From contig CAMNAH010000034.1 in assembly GCA_946530775.1 (NCBI GenBank), positions 1 through 8,702 of the forward strand: DNA of 8,702 nucleotides, given 5' to 3'. The translations under genes and the position numbers were made by a program. This document shows positions 1 to 6,587 of this stretch, one piece after another. Source of the stretch: an uncultured Coriobacteriales bacterium. GTDB taxonomy: Bacteria > Actinomycetota > Coriobacteriia > Coriobacteriales > Atopobiaceae. The number at the start of each line of letters is the position of its first letter. Within the stretch, counting starts at the first letter, position 1. The notes under the pieces were generated by a model. The model was not told the origin of the DNA. It saw only the letters and a program-made list of their open reading frames with translations, and did not search any database.

Positions 1-872
1 GAGTACCAGTTGCCGTTCTCGATGAGCTCCTCGCGGGCGATGCGCTCGAGAACCTCGGGCGTCTGCCCCTTCGCCTCGAGCTCGGCGAGCGCGCGGGAGA
101 AGAACCGCTCCATCTTGACGTGATCGTCGTGGACGCGCGCGAGCGAGATCTTGTCGTAGTAGTTGGCGATGAAGACCGTCGCCGCCGAGGCTCCTCCCAG
201 CAGGAACTTGAGCGCCGTACGCCACATCTCCGCATCCGCGCGCCAGCCCGCCGCGATCTCGAAGGCGATAAGCCCCACATAGAGCGCAGCGCTCGCCCAC
301 ATGGCGATGCGCACGACGCGCTCGGAACGCACCACGTCGCGGCTGGTGCGCGCGATGGCCTTCTCGTGGTAGCTGCGCTGGTCCTCGACCCAGCAGGCGC
401 GGATATCGTGCTGCTCGACGGGCGCGGCCGCCCCCGCCATGAGCTCCTCCACGCGGTCGCGCACCCAGCCCGTGTCCTCGAGCTGCGTCCAGGTGAGCAG
501 ATCGGCCACATGCAGGTCGCTTCCCGCATAGCGCAGGTTGATCTGCACGCGCAGCACCTCGGCAAGCACGCGCTGCTCGATGAAGGTGCGATGGCAGTCG
601 AGCCGCTTGGCCCGCCGCGAGAACACCACCTCCGCGCCGAGCGCCGCACCGCAGAGCAGAAGCCCCGTCACCAGCCCGTAGGCATCGTAGAAGAGAAACG
701 TGAACGCGACGGCAGTGCTCGCCGCAGCCAACGACGCGAGAATGCGCCGGTAGGTGCGCTGCGCCGCCACGCTCGCGCTGTTTGCAACATGGTAGGCATC
801 CTCGAGACGCACGATCACCTCGTCGGCGTAGGCGTCGTCGGGCAGCAGCTTGTAAGGCCAATCAGAGCTCAT
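1..872 (-). CDS. Double SLATT-like four-TM membrane protein, putative effector (3' end beyond window)
   Basis: The 290 visible residues read without a stop from ATG at 872 to the left edge. Two similar halves are seen. The first has a basic amphipathic lead with ASVAAQRTYRR (33-43), a TM pair at about 43-61 and 65-84, then a soluble helix with HRTFIEQRVLAEVLR (94-108). The second has WVEDQRSYHEKA (161-172), a TM pair at about 186-206 and 218-238, then a charged cytoplasmic tail. This matches what I know of SLATT (SMODS and SLOG-associating 2TM effector) proteins carrying two such domains, which are predicted to form pores or perturb membranes once a nucleotide sensor is triggered. The tail motif EELIENGNWY suggests the natural C-terminus lies just past the edge. 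The start overlaps the HD-RyR gene by 11 nt (862-872), so the two are almost surely co-translated; the SD is weak (GGGATGG). The family call is from pattern memory, without a profile search. Confidence 0.72.
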   Translation of the reverse strand, partial: MSSDWPYKLLPDDAYADEVIVRLEDAYHVANSASVAAQRTYRRILASLAAASTAVAFTFLFYDAYGLVTGLLLCGAALGAEVVFSRRAKRLDCHRTFIEQRVLAEVLRVQINLRYAGSDLHVADLLTWTQLEDTGWVRDRVEELMAGAAAPVEQHDIRACWVEDQRSYHEKAIARTSRDVVRSERVVRIAMWASAALYVGLIAFEIAAGWRADAEMWRTALKFLLGGASAATVFIANYYDKISLARVHDDHVKMERFFSRALAELEAKGQTPEVLERIAREELIENGNWY

Positions 873-2589
873 AGACAGCCATCCCAATTCGGTCGGCGAG
901 GACGGGGATGTTGCGCGCGGCATCGCGATCGAGCTCCTTGATGTCCTCGGTCAGCTCGTCATAGGGCACGAGGTACGGCGAGGTCTTGAGCTCGGGGTTG
1001 CGCTCGCCCAGGGTCCACCCCAGCGCGATGCGCTCGCGCATCCACTCGTCGTGCTCGTAGCGCGCCATGGCCTCCACCACCTCGGGCGAGAACTCGGTCA
1101 CAGCTCCGGGCGCCCCCTTGAGGCGCATGGTGTAGCCGGCCAGCTTGAGCTTGTCGTAGATGCCCTGAGCCTGGCGCATGTTGGAGTACTTGAGGTCGTC
1201 GGGCAGGTCGGAGAAGCGCGGATAGCGCAGCGGCTGGTCGGGGTTGCGTGCGATCTGCTCCTCGTTGTAGCGCGCATGGATGGCGATGGCGAGCAGCTCG
1301 ATGTCCTTGAGCAGTGGCCTTGTTGAGAGCGACTCCAGGCGCGGCTTCAAGCTGTGGAAGCTGTCGAGCGACTCCGCGTCTATGTCCACGCCCGCGCCGA
1401 AGAGATCGCCGAGCGCAAGCACGCCGGCGAGCAGCGATTCCTTCTTCTCGCAGAAATCCTCGGGCAGATGCCCGGACTTGGTGACGAAGGTCGCAGCCAG
1501 ATAGTCCTCCCCCAGCGAGAGATGCACGGTATCGGCGAGCGTCGCGGTGCGCGTGATGATGCCGTGTGCATCGCGGTTCCACTCCTGCAGCTCATCGCAG
1601 AGGATCAGCAGGTACGCGAGGGGATTGTCGCCCACATGCATGGGTCCCAACGAGAAGGGCTCCTTCTGAAGGCCGTTGCGATACCAGTTGTGCAAGAAGA
1701 TCGCCTGGGCTGCATCGAGCACGGGCCAGTAGAGCTTCTCGACGGCATCGCCCGCCTGCTGCAGGGCGAAGCCGTACCATTTGAGCACGATGAGCGCGCT
1801 GTAGTAGCCGTGGTCGATGAAGCCCGTGCGCGCCATCGTGTCCACAAAGCTGTCGAGCGCCGCCTTCACCGCGGCGGTCTCGCAACCAAAGGAGCGGTGG
1901 ATGCTGTGGGCGAGCAGGTCGAGCGGGGCGGCAAGGTCGAGTCCCTCCGCGTCCGGATAGGCAGCGCGGTACGCTGCGCCGAGCTGCTCGGCGGGCACGA
2001 TCTCAGCGATATGGTTGAGCTCGGAGAAGTTATCGAAAGTAATGCGCGCGTTGACCTTCGCATCCGCTCCGTCCATATCGGCGATGATGCGCACGAAGCG
2101 GTTGATCTGGTGGCCGACGATCTCCACGGGATACCCCACATCGTGGAAGAGCGATGCGATGCCCCAGCGGAAGAAGAACTCCTCGTTGGCAGTAGTGTAC
2201 GCGCCCACGTAGCCCCGCTCGGGCACCGCGGCCGCGAAGGCAGCGCGCAGGTGCGGATTCTCGGCCCAGATGGCAAGGCCGGTCGCGAACACGTTCACCG
2301 CGTGCACGAAGTGGTCGCGCTGACGGTCGACGAGCGTCGCCGCCGTCTCCTCGTAGGCGCGCAGCAGGTCCACAAGGTCAATGAAGGGGTTGCTGCGCCC
2401 CTCAACGGCTATGTGGTAGCTGTCGAAGAACATGCGGTAGACCTCGAAGGCGCTGTCCTGGCCCTCGTGCGCGAGAAACGCCGCCATGGCGGTGCGCAGA
2501 TACGCCTTGTAGCTGTGACCGCCCTCGATATCCTCGGCGAGCTCGAGCTCGTCGAAGAAGCGGTCGACGTAGGTCGCAAGATTGCTCAT
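862..2589 (-). CDS. HD-domain phosphohydrolase fused to a C-terminal RyR domain
   Basis: 575 residues, soluble, no signal peptide. Residues about 85-345 carry a full set of HD-superfamily metal ligands in order: H93/H96 in RDHFVHAVNVF, H149-D150 in SLFHDVGYP, H260 in IDHGYYSAL, H300 in AIFLHN and D332 in LILCDELQEW. Such domains cut phosphate esters of nucleotides, (d)NTPs or cyclic nucleotides; the substrate cannot be read here. Residues about 433-573 look like a RyR domain, named after repeats of the ryanodine receptor: LPDDLKYSNMRQAQ, then ARYEHDEWMRERIALGW (509-525), then LVPYDELTEDIKELDRD. In bacteria RyR domains occur in signalling and conflict proteins and are thought to sense ligands. 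The frame is open 41 codons further upstream, but ATG at 2589 is chosen because GGAGGGGG (2595-2602) lies in front of it and the extra residues are basic and featureless. First gene of a two-gene unit with the SLATT-like gene. HD call strong, RyR call good, biological role inferred. Confidence 0.82.
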   Translation of the reverse strand: MSNLATYVDRFFDELELAEDIEGGHSYKAYLRTAMAAFLAHEGQDSAFEVYRMFFDSYHIAVEGRSNPFIDLVDLLRAYEETAATLVDRQRDHFVHAVNVFATGLAIWAENPHLRAAFAAAVPERGYVGAYTTANEEFFFRWGIASLFHDVGYPVEIVGHQINRFVRIIADMDGADAKVNARITFDNFSELNHIAEIVPAEQLGAAYRAAYPDAEGLDLAAPLDLLAHSIHRSFGCETAAVKAALDSFVDTMARTGFIDHGYYSALIVLKWYGFALQQAGDAVEKLYWPVLDAAQAIFLHNWYRNGLQKEPFSLGPMHVGDNPLAYLLILCDELQEWNRDAHGIITRTATLADTVHLSLGEDYLAATFVTKSGHLPEDFCEKKESLLAGVLALGDLFGAGVDIDAESLDSFHSLKPRLESLSTRPLLKDIELLAIAIHARYNEEQIARNPDQPLRYPRFSDLPDDLKYSNMRQAQGIYDKLKLAGYTMRLKGAPGAVTEFSPEVVEAMARYEHDEWMRERIALGWTLGERNPELKTSPYLVPYDELTEDIKELDRDAARNIPVLADRIGMAVYEL

Positions 2590-2594
2590 TCCGG

Positions 2595-2602
2595 CCCCCT
2601 CC
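2595..2602 (-). promoter_or_regulatory. Ribosome binding site fixing the HD-RyR start
   Basis: On the minus strand GGAGGGGG sits 5 nt (8 nt from the GGAGG core) before ATG at 2589. No comparable site precedes the upstream in-frame ATG at 2712, so the shorter protein is preferred. Confidence 0.75.
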
Positions 2603-2615
2603 GTTCGGTGAGACC

Positions 2616-2621
2616 ATGATA
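2616..2621 (-). promoter_or_regulatory. Possible -10 element for the HD-RyR/SLATT operon
   Basis: TATCAT on the minus strand matches the sigma-70 -10 consensus at five of six bases and would start a transcript near 2609 with a leader of about 20 nt. No convincing -35 hexamer lies 16-18 nt upstream (GAGCGT at 17 nt), so the call is tentative. Confidence 0.3.
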
Positions 2622-2706
2622 CCCGCTTAACATGCCGTACGCTCCTTCGGGGCAGGGCAGCGGTGCTTTTCGGACAATTAATGAGCTGAACGTCCGCACG
2701 CACGCA

Positions 2707-2712
2707 TATCAT
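2707..2712 (+). promoter_or_regulatory. Possible -10 element for the TIGR02206-type membrane protein gene
   Basis: TATCAT lies in a short AT-rich patch of the divergent intergenic region (2590-2744) and would give a leader of roughly 25 nt before ATG at 2745. The region 15-18 nt upstream holds only a weak -35 (CTGAAC at 2686-2691). The rest of this 155-nt gap shows no RNA gene or strong repeat. Confidence 0.3.
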
Positions 2713-2744
2713 TATCTAAGACCGCACTCGACCGAGGAGGCCCC

Positions 2745-3506
2745 ATGTTCAGCATTCCGCACCTTATCTGGCTTGCCATCAGCATTGCCGGCATCTTCTT
2801 CGTCTCGCGATGGATGCTCTCGAAGCACCTCCCGCTCGAGAAGCTCCTCAACGTGGCCTGCATACTGGCCGTCATCTCCGAGATCATCAAGATCTTCGCC
2901 AATATCCAGATGGTGCCCTCGGCCGACGGCACGGCCATGCACATGTTCATGGAGTGGCGCCACCTGCCCTTCCACCTGTGCTCCATCCAGATCTTCCTGA
3001 TCTTCTACGTGCGCTTCGCCGAGAGCAAGCGCAACCGCAGGGCCATCCTCGCGTTCATGTATCCCACCTGCATCATCGGCGCGTTCTTCGCGCTGCTGCT
3101 GCCCTCAATCTTCACCAACGGCATCACGCCCGCGCAGGCGTTCACGCACCCCATCGCCTACCAGTTCTTCATCTACCACTCCATGCTCATCATCCTGGGC
3201 ATCTACATCGCGCGCAGCGGCGAGGTGAACCTCACGTTCAAGGACCTCTGGCCCACGCTCGCCATCTTCTACGCCTTCGGGTTCATCTCGCTCTACCTCA
3301 ACTCGGCGTTCGCCTATCCCACCTACAACGGCACCACGCTGCTCTCGGTGGAGAACACGCCCAACTTCTTCTTCACCTTCCGCACGCCCATCAACCTCGC
3401 CCTCACCGAGATCTGGCAGTGGTACGTCTACATCGCCATCATCGCCGTGCTGGCGTTTCTGCTTATCGGTGCGTTCTTCCTGCCGTTCCGCAAGAAGCGC
3501 GCGTAG
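2745..3506 (+). CDS. TIGR02206/YwaF-type integral membrane protein (TMEM164-like)
   Basis: 253 residues, very hydrophobic, about seven TM helices (near 3-22, 34-53, 74-90, 100-121, 138-157, 168-188, 227-246), with a basic end FRKKRA that fits an inside C-terminus. Hallmarks of the bacterial YwaF/TIGR02206 family are LPFHLCSIQIF (74-84) and YQFFIYHSMLI (139-149), which place a conserved Cys (C79) and His (H145) in the membrane. The related animal protein TMEM164 is reported to be a cysteine-dependent acyltransferase acting on phospholipids; whether this bacterial protein shares that activity is inference only. GAGGAGG stands 4 nt before the ATG. It is a single-gene unit: divergent from the HD-RyR gene and closed by a terminator at 3532. 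The family call is fairly firm; the function is unknown. Confidence 0.78.
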   Translation: MFSIPHLIWLAISIAGIFFVSRWMLSKHLPLEKLLNVACILAVISEIIKIFANIQMVPSADGTAMHMFMEWRHLPFHLCSIQIFLIFYVRFAESKRNRRAILAFMYPTCIIGAFFALLLPSIFTNGITPAQAFTHPIAYQFFIYHSMLIILGIYIARSGEVNLTFKDLWPTLAIFYAFGFISLYLNSAFAYPTYNGTTLLSVENTPNFFFTFRTPINLALTEIWQWYVYIAIIAVLAFLLIGAFFLPFRKKRA

Positions 3507-3531
3507 GATCGAGCACAGCCTTGCATCGCAG

Positions 3532-3557
3532 CGGCCGCCTTCGGGCGGCCGTTGTTT
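3532..3557 (+). terminator. Intrinsic terminator after the TIGR02206-type gene
   Basis: A perfect 8-bp stem, CGGCCGCC (3532-3539) with GGCGGCCG (3544-3551), is closed by a stable TTCG tetraloop and followed by TTGTTT. It lies 25 nt after the TAG of the membrane protein gene and separates that gene from the reductase operon. Confidence 0.88.
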
Positions 3558-3583
3558 ATCCGGTAACATCCACGCGCTACAAT
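3555..3583 (+). promoter_or_regulatory. Probable promoter of the reductase-mntP-pcp operon
   Basis: TACAAT (3578-3583) matches the -10 consensus at five of six bases; TTTATC (3555-3560) is a weak -35 at 17-nt spacing. A start near 3590 leaves a leader of about 29 nt before ATG at 3619. The -35 lies in the T-rich tail of the preceding terminator. Confidence 0.5.
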
Positions 3584-3618
3584 CGAACGAACGAAAACAC
3601 GGCAAAAGGGGGGTTGCC

Positions 3619-4707
3619 ATGTCTCAGCTGGGCTTTGGACTCATGCGCCTGCCGCGCAAGGGAATCGGCATCGACATCGAGCAGACCTGCACCATGGTCG
3701 ACATGTTCCTCGATGCGGGCTTCACCTATTTCGACACGGCGCTCGTCTATCCGGGCTCGGAGGACGCCGTGCGCAAGGCGCTCACGAGCCGCCATCCGCG
3801 CGAGTCGTACACGCTGGCCACGAAGCTCTATGGGCCCGCGGCGCCCACGGCGAGCATGGCGAAGAAGCAGATCCAGACCAGCCTCAAGCGCACGCAGGCC
3901 GGCTATATCGACTACTACCTGCTGCACACCATCATGGCGAGCAACATCGGCAAGTACGACCGCATGGGGCTGTGGGACTATGCCGCACAGCTCAAGCGCG
4001 AGGGCACCATCCGTCATTGGGGCTTCTCGTACCACGACGGCCCCGAGCTTTTGGACGAGCTGCTCACCAAGCACCCCGACGCTGAGTTCGTGCAGCTGCA
4101 GATCAACTATGCCGACTGGGAGAACCCCAGCGTGACATCGCGTGCAAACTACGAGGTCGCCCGCGCGCACGGCAAGGACATCGTGGTCATGGAGCCGGTC
4201 AAGGGCGGCAAGCTCGCGAACCCGCCCAAGGACGTGGCGCGCCTCCTGAAGGCCGCGAACCCTGACGCCTCCCCCGCGTCGTGGGCGATCCGCTTCGTGG
4301 CGTCGCTGCCCGGCGTGATGGCCGTGCTCTCGGGCATGTCGAACATCGAGCAGATGGCCGACAACCTCTCGTTCATGCGCGACTTCAAGCCCCTCGACGC
4401 CGAGGAGCGCGAGGTCATCCGCCAGGCGCAGATCGCGCTCGGCAAGTCGGGCATCATCCAGTGCACGTCGTGCCGCTACTGCACGGCAGGCTGCCCGCAG
4501 CAGATCGCGATTCCCGACATCTTCTCGGCGATGAACGAGCATCTGGGCAACGGCCAGACCGAGCATGCGCGCGAGATGTACGCCGCGGCGACCGCCGAGG
4601 GCAGCCGCGCATCCGACTGCATCGCATGCGGTCAGTGCGAGGGCGCCTGCCCGCAGCACCTGCCCATCATCGACCTGCTCGCGCAGTGCGCGGAGACCTT
4701 GGAGTAA
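3619..4707 (+). CDS. Aldo/keto reductase with C-terminal two-cluster 4Fe-4S domain (COG1453 type)
   Basis: 362 residues, soluble. Residues about 1-260 form the (beta/alpha)8 aldo/keto reductase barrel. The usual catalytic tetrad is present: D39 and Y44 in FDTALVY, K69 in LATKLYG, and H103 in YYLLHT. Residues about 275-350 form a ferredoxin-like tail with two CX2CX2CX3CP motifs: C282/C285/C288/C292 and C334/C337/C340/C344. These should bind two 4Fe-4S clusters, so the enzyme probably couples carbonyl reduction or its reverse to a one-electron carrier as well as NAD(P)H. This architecture is common in anaerobes; substrates are not known. The ATG at 3619 follows a G-rich SD (AAAGGGGGG) and starts at SQLGFGLMRLP, the usual barrel opening, so longer in-frame reads are rejected. 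First gene of an operon; mntP follows after 6 nt. Confidence 0.92.
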   Translation: MSQLGFGLMRLPRKGIGIDIEQTCTMVDMFLDAGFTYFDTALVYPGSEDAVRKALTSRHPRESYTLATKLYGPAAPTASMAKKQIQTSLKRTQAGYIDYYLLHTIMASNIGKYDRMGLWDYAAQLKREGTIRHWGFSYHDGPELLDELLTKHPDAEFVQLQINYADWENPSVTSRANYEVARAHGKDIVVMEPVKGGKLANPPKDVARLLKAANPDASPASWAIRFVASLPGVMAVLSGMSNIEQMADNLSFMRDFKPLDAEEREVIRQAQIALGKSGIIQCTSCRYCTAGCPQQIAIPDIFSAMNEHLGNGQTEHAREMYAAATAEGSRASDCIACGQCEGACPQHLPIIDLLAQCAETLE

Positions 4708-4713
4708 CACGAC

Positions 4714-5289
4714 GTGGGACTGATCGAACTCATTTTGCTGGCCGTCGGGCTCTCGCTCGACGCATTCTCGGTGGCCGTGTGCAAGGGCCTCGGCATGGCG
4801 CGCATCAACTGGACCACGGCGCTCGAGATCGCGCTGGCCTTCGGGGTTTTCCAGGCGGGCATGCCGCTTATAGGCTGGGCGCTGGGCACGCAGTTCCTCT
4901 GGCTCATCGAGCCCGTGGACCATTGGATCGCCTTCATCCTGCTCGGCTTCATCGGCGGCAACATGATCCACGAGGCGCTCACCGACGACGAGCAGATCGA
5001 GCGCGGATCGGTGGACCGCGTGCCGATGGGCGAGCTCGTCATACTGGCGATCGCGACCTCCATCGATGCCCTGACCTCGGGCATCGCGCTCGCCTCGCTC
5101 AACATTCGCATCGTGCCCGCCGTGTCGCTCATCGGCGTGATCACCTTCGCCTTGAGCTTCGCGGGCGTGGTGATTGGCAATCGCTTCGGCGATAAGCACC
5201 GAAAGCCCTCCACCATCGCGGGCGGCGTGATCCTCATCCTCATCGGCACCAAGGTGCTGCTCGAGCACCTGGGCATCCTCGTGCTGTAG
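4714..5289 (+). CDS. mntP: Manganese efflux pump MntP
   Basis: 191 residues, the normal size for MntP (DUF204). Six TM helices are visible as two repeats of three (near 3-26, 36-60, 68-88, 106-128, 132-156, 166-186). Each repeat carries the family's acidic signature: LSLDAFSVAVCKG with D16, and ATSIDALTSG with D118, the intramembrane aspartates needed for Mn2+ export. The ending GTKVLLEHLG is also typical. The start is GTG at 4714, with the SD GGAG (4701-4704) lying inside the last codons of the reductase gene, so translation is probably coupled. Elsewhere mntP is often under a manganese riboswitch or MntR. Here it has only 6 nt in front of it and no riboswitch, so it must follow the operon promoter. 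Confidence 0.93.
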   Translation: MGLIELILLAVGLSLDAFSVAVCKGLGMARINWTTALEIALAFGVFQAGMPLIGWALGTQFLWLIEPVDHWIAFILLGFIGGNMIHEALTDDEQIERGSVDRVPMGELVILAIATSIDALTSGIALASLNIRIVPAVSLIGVITFALSFAGVVIGNRFGDKHRKPSTIAGGVILILIGTKVLLEHLGILVL

Positions 5290-5297
5290 GGCCTGCT

Positions 5298-5864
5298 GTG
5301 AAGCGCCTGCTCATCACCTGCTTCGAGCCGTTCGGCGGCAGCGGGCGCAACGCCTCGCAGGAGGCCGTGGCGGCGCTGCCCGATACGGTCGCCGGGTTCG
5401 AGCTGTGCAAGCGCTGCCTGCCCGTGGTCTTCGGCACGGCCGGCGAGCAGGCCATCGCCGCAATCGACGAGCTCTCCCCCGATGCCGTGATCTGCGTGGG
5501 CGAGGCGGGCGGACGCACCGCCATCACGCCCGAGATGGTCGCCCTCAACCTGCGCTTCGCGCGCATCCCCGACAATGCGGGCGCCGCGCCGCAGGACGAG
5601 CCCGTACTCTCGGGCGGCGAGAACGCGCTCTTCTCCACGCTGCCCGTACGTGCCATGGCGCAGGCGATCAACGCCGCGGGCATCCCCGCGGAGGTGTCGT
5701 ATTCCGCAGGAACCTATGTGTGCAACGACACGATGTATGCGGTGGTGGAGCATCTGCGCGATACGGGCATTCCCGCCGGCTTCATCCACGTGCCTGCGGG
5801 AGACGTGCTCTCAACCGCACAGCTTGCGGCGGGACTCGCCGCAGCGATCGAGGTGCTCGCCTAG
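5298..5864 (+). CDS. pcp: Pyroglutamyl-peptidase I (pyrrolidone-carboxylate peptidase, C15)
   Basis: 188 residues, cytosolic cysteine peptidase that removes N-terminal pyroglutamate from peptides. The opening FEPFGGSGRNAS is the family hallmark, and the triad is complete: E79 in ITPEMVALN, C142 in GTYVCND and H164 in FIHVP, in the expected order and spacing. At 188 residues it is shorter than the usual 200-215; the shortening is mostly after the His, where the usual loop after HVP is reduced. The start is GTG at 5298 with only a weak SD (TAGGG, overlapping the mntP stop), 8 nt after that stop. This implies coupled translation and perhaps low yield. Last gene of the operon; its stop lies 2 bp from the stop of the convergent thioesterase gene. 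Confidence 0.93.
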   Translation: MKRLLITCFEPFGGSGRNASQEAVAALPDTVAGFELCKRCLPVVFGTAGEQAIAAIDELSPDAVICVGEAGGRTAITPEMVALNLRFARIPDNAGAAPQDEPVLSGGENALFSTLPVRAMAQAINAAGIPAEVSYSAGTYVCNDTMYAVVEHLRDTGIPAGFIHVPAGDVLSTAQLAAGLAAAIEVLA

Positions 5865-5866
5865 CC

Positions 5867-6586
5867 CTATCGGTACTCAAAGCGCAGCGCGAAGCAACGT
5901 TTGCCATCGCGCGCGCCCTCGAGATACGCGCTTTCATCATCCTCGCGCCACCGCAGATCGACAGTGTCGCCAAAGCGCACCTCGGCCGTGTACTGCACCG
6001 AGATCGCGGCGAGCTCGCGGCCTGCCGCAGGTCCCGCGAGATGATCCTCCGCCACATCGAGGTAGCGGGTGTTGTTCATGTGGCCGTTGAGGTCGCAGTA
6101 GCTGAAGGGCACCGTGAACTGCGCCTCGTGGTCGCACTCTTCGGCACGCAGGGTGCCGGGCAGCGCGAGCTCATCTCCCGTGGTCACGCCCTCGATCGCC
6201 ACACCGTGATCGTCGGGGCTCGCCATCGCGCGCGTGCGCATGTCGACGAGCGTCCAGATGGCGCTGCCGCGGATAAGGGCGTTGCCGTCCTCGTCGTCGA
6301 TGCGGTACTGGCGCGGAAAGAGCACATGCATCATGGGTCCCGGCCACGAGCGCAGCATGACCTTCTCGCCATATTCCGGCATGCGCGCGATCTCGATGCG
6401 CTGCATGGCGATCATCCACAGGTATCCGCGGTCAAGCGTGGTCTCACGTGGCCAGCCCAGCTCCTCGGTATGCGCGATCGAAGCCTCCTGCAGCAGCTCG
6501 AACAGCCGCGATGCGCGCAGCCGCTTGAACAGGTTCACGTCCTTCGAGCGCAGCTCTACTTCGCGCGACCAGACGGCGTCGGCCAC
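5867..6586 (-). CDS. Acyl-ACP thioesterase (double hot-dog, FatA/FatB family)
   Basis: 239 residues, usual for bacterial members of PF01643. It hydrolyses acyl-ACP to free fatty acid and ACP. Two hot-dog halves are expected at about 5-130 and 155-239. The second holds the active-site string FSYCDLNGHMNNTRYLD, giving D165, N167 and H169, and E202 in QYTAEVRFGD, which line up with the Asp/Asn/His/Glu set described for plant FatB. The first half has FKRLRASRLFELLQEA, typical of the substrate-side helix. The start is GTG at 6586, one base after the ACP stop (TAA, 6588-6590), with GGAGG 6 nt upstream; the two are translationally coupled. Chain-length preference cannot be read. The partners suggest it works on acyl chains carried by the neighbouring ACP. 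Last gene of the ligase-ACP-thioesterase cassette. Confidence 0.9.
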   Translation of the reverse strand: MADAVWSREVELRSKDVNLFKRLRASRLFELLQEASIAHTEELGWPRETTLDRGYLWMIAMQRIEIARMPEYGEKVMLRSWPGPMMHVLFPRQYRIDDEDGNALIRGSAIWTLVDMRTRAMASPDDHGVAIEGVTTGDELALPGTLRAEECDHEAQFTVPFSYCDLNGHMNNTRYLDVAEDHLAGPAAGRELAAISVQYTAEVRFGDTVDLRWREDDESAYLEGARDGKRCFALRFEYR

Positions 6587-6587
6587 C

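Noticed and set aside
120..941. A 273-codon open frame on the plus strand opposite the SLATT-like gene
   Set aside because: Arg- and His-rich shadow translation. The minus frame gives two TM pairs and SLATT-like helices and is open to the window edge.
1354..2619. A 421-codon open frame on the plus strand opposite the HD-RyR gene
   Set aside because: No recognisable motif, and the minus-strand gene explains the region with HD and RyR signatures in order.
2671..2696. Inverted repeat CGGAC / GTCCG with a 16-nt loop in the divergent gap, as an operator
   Set aside because: Only 5 bp per arm with a long loop, too weak to separate from chance.
2590..2712. A 41-residue N-terminal extension of the HD-RyR protein
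   Set aside because: No ribosome site, basic low-information sequence, and a strong SD stands directly before the ATG at 2589.
4690..4714. Manganese (yybP-ykoY) riboswitch before mntP
   Set aside because: Only 6 nt separate mntP from the reductase stop, leaving no room; no such fold is apparent in the preceding coding end.
3577..5268. A 563-codon open frame on the minus strand across the reductase and mntP genes
   Set aside because: Its translation is rich in His, Arg, Ala and Asp with no domain pattern. It mirrors two well-supported plus-strand genes and follows from high G+C third positions.
5825..5843. Perfect 7-bp inverted repeat TGCGGCG / CGCCGCA near the end of pcp, considered as a terminator
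   Set aside because: It lies inside coding sequence, has no T-tract on either strand, and such GC-rich repeats are expected by chance here.
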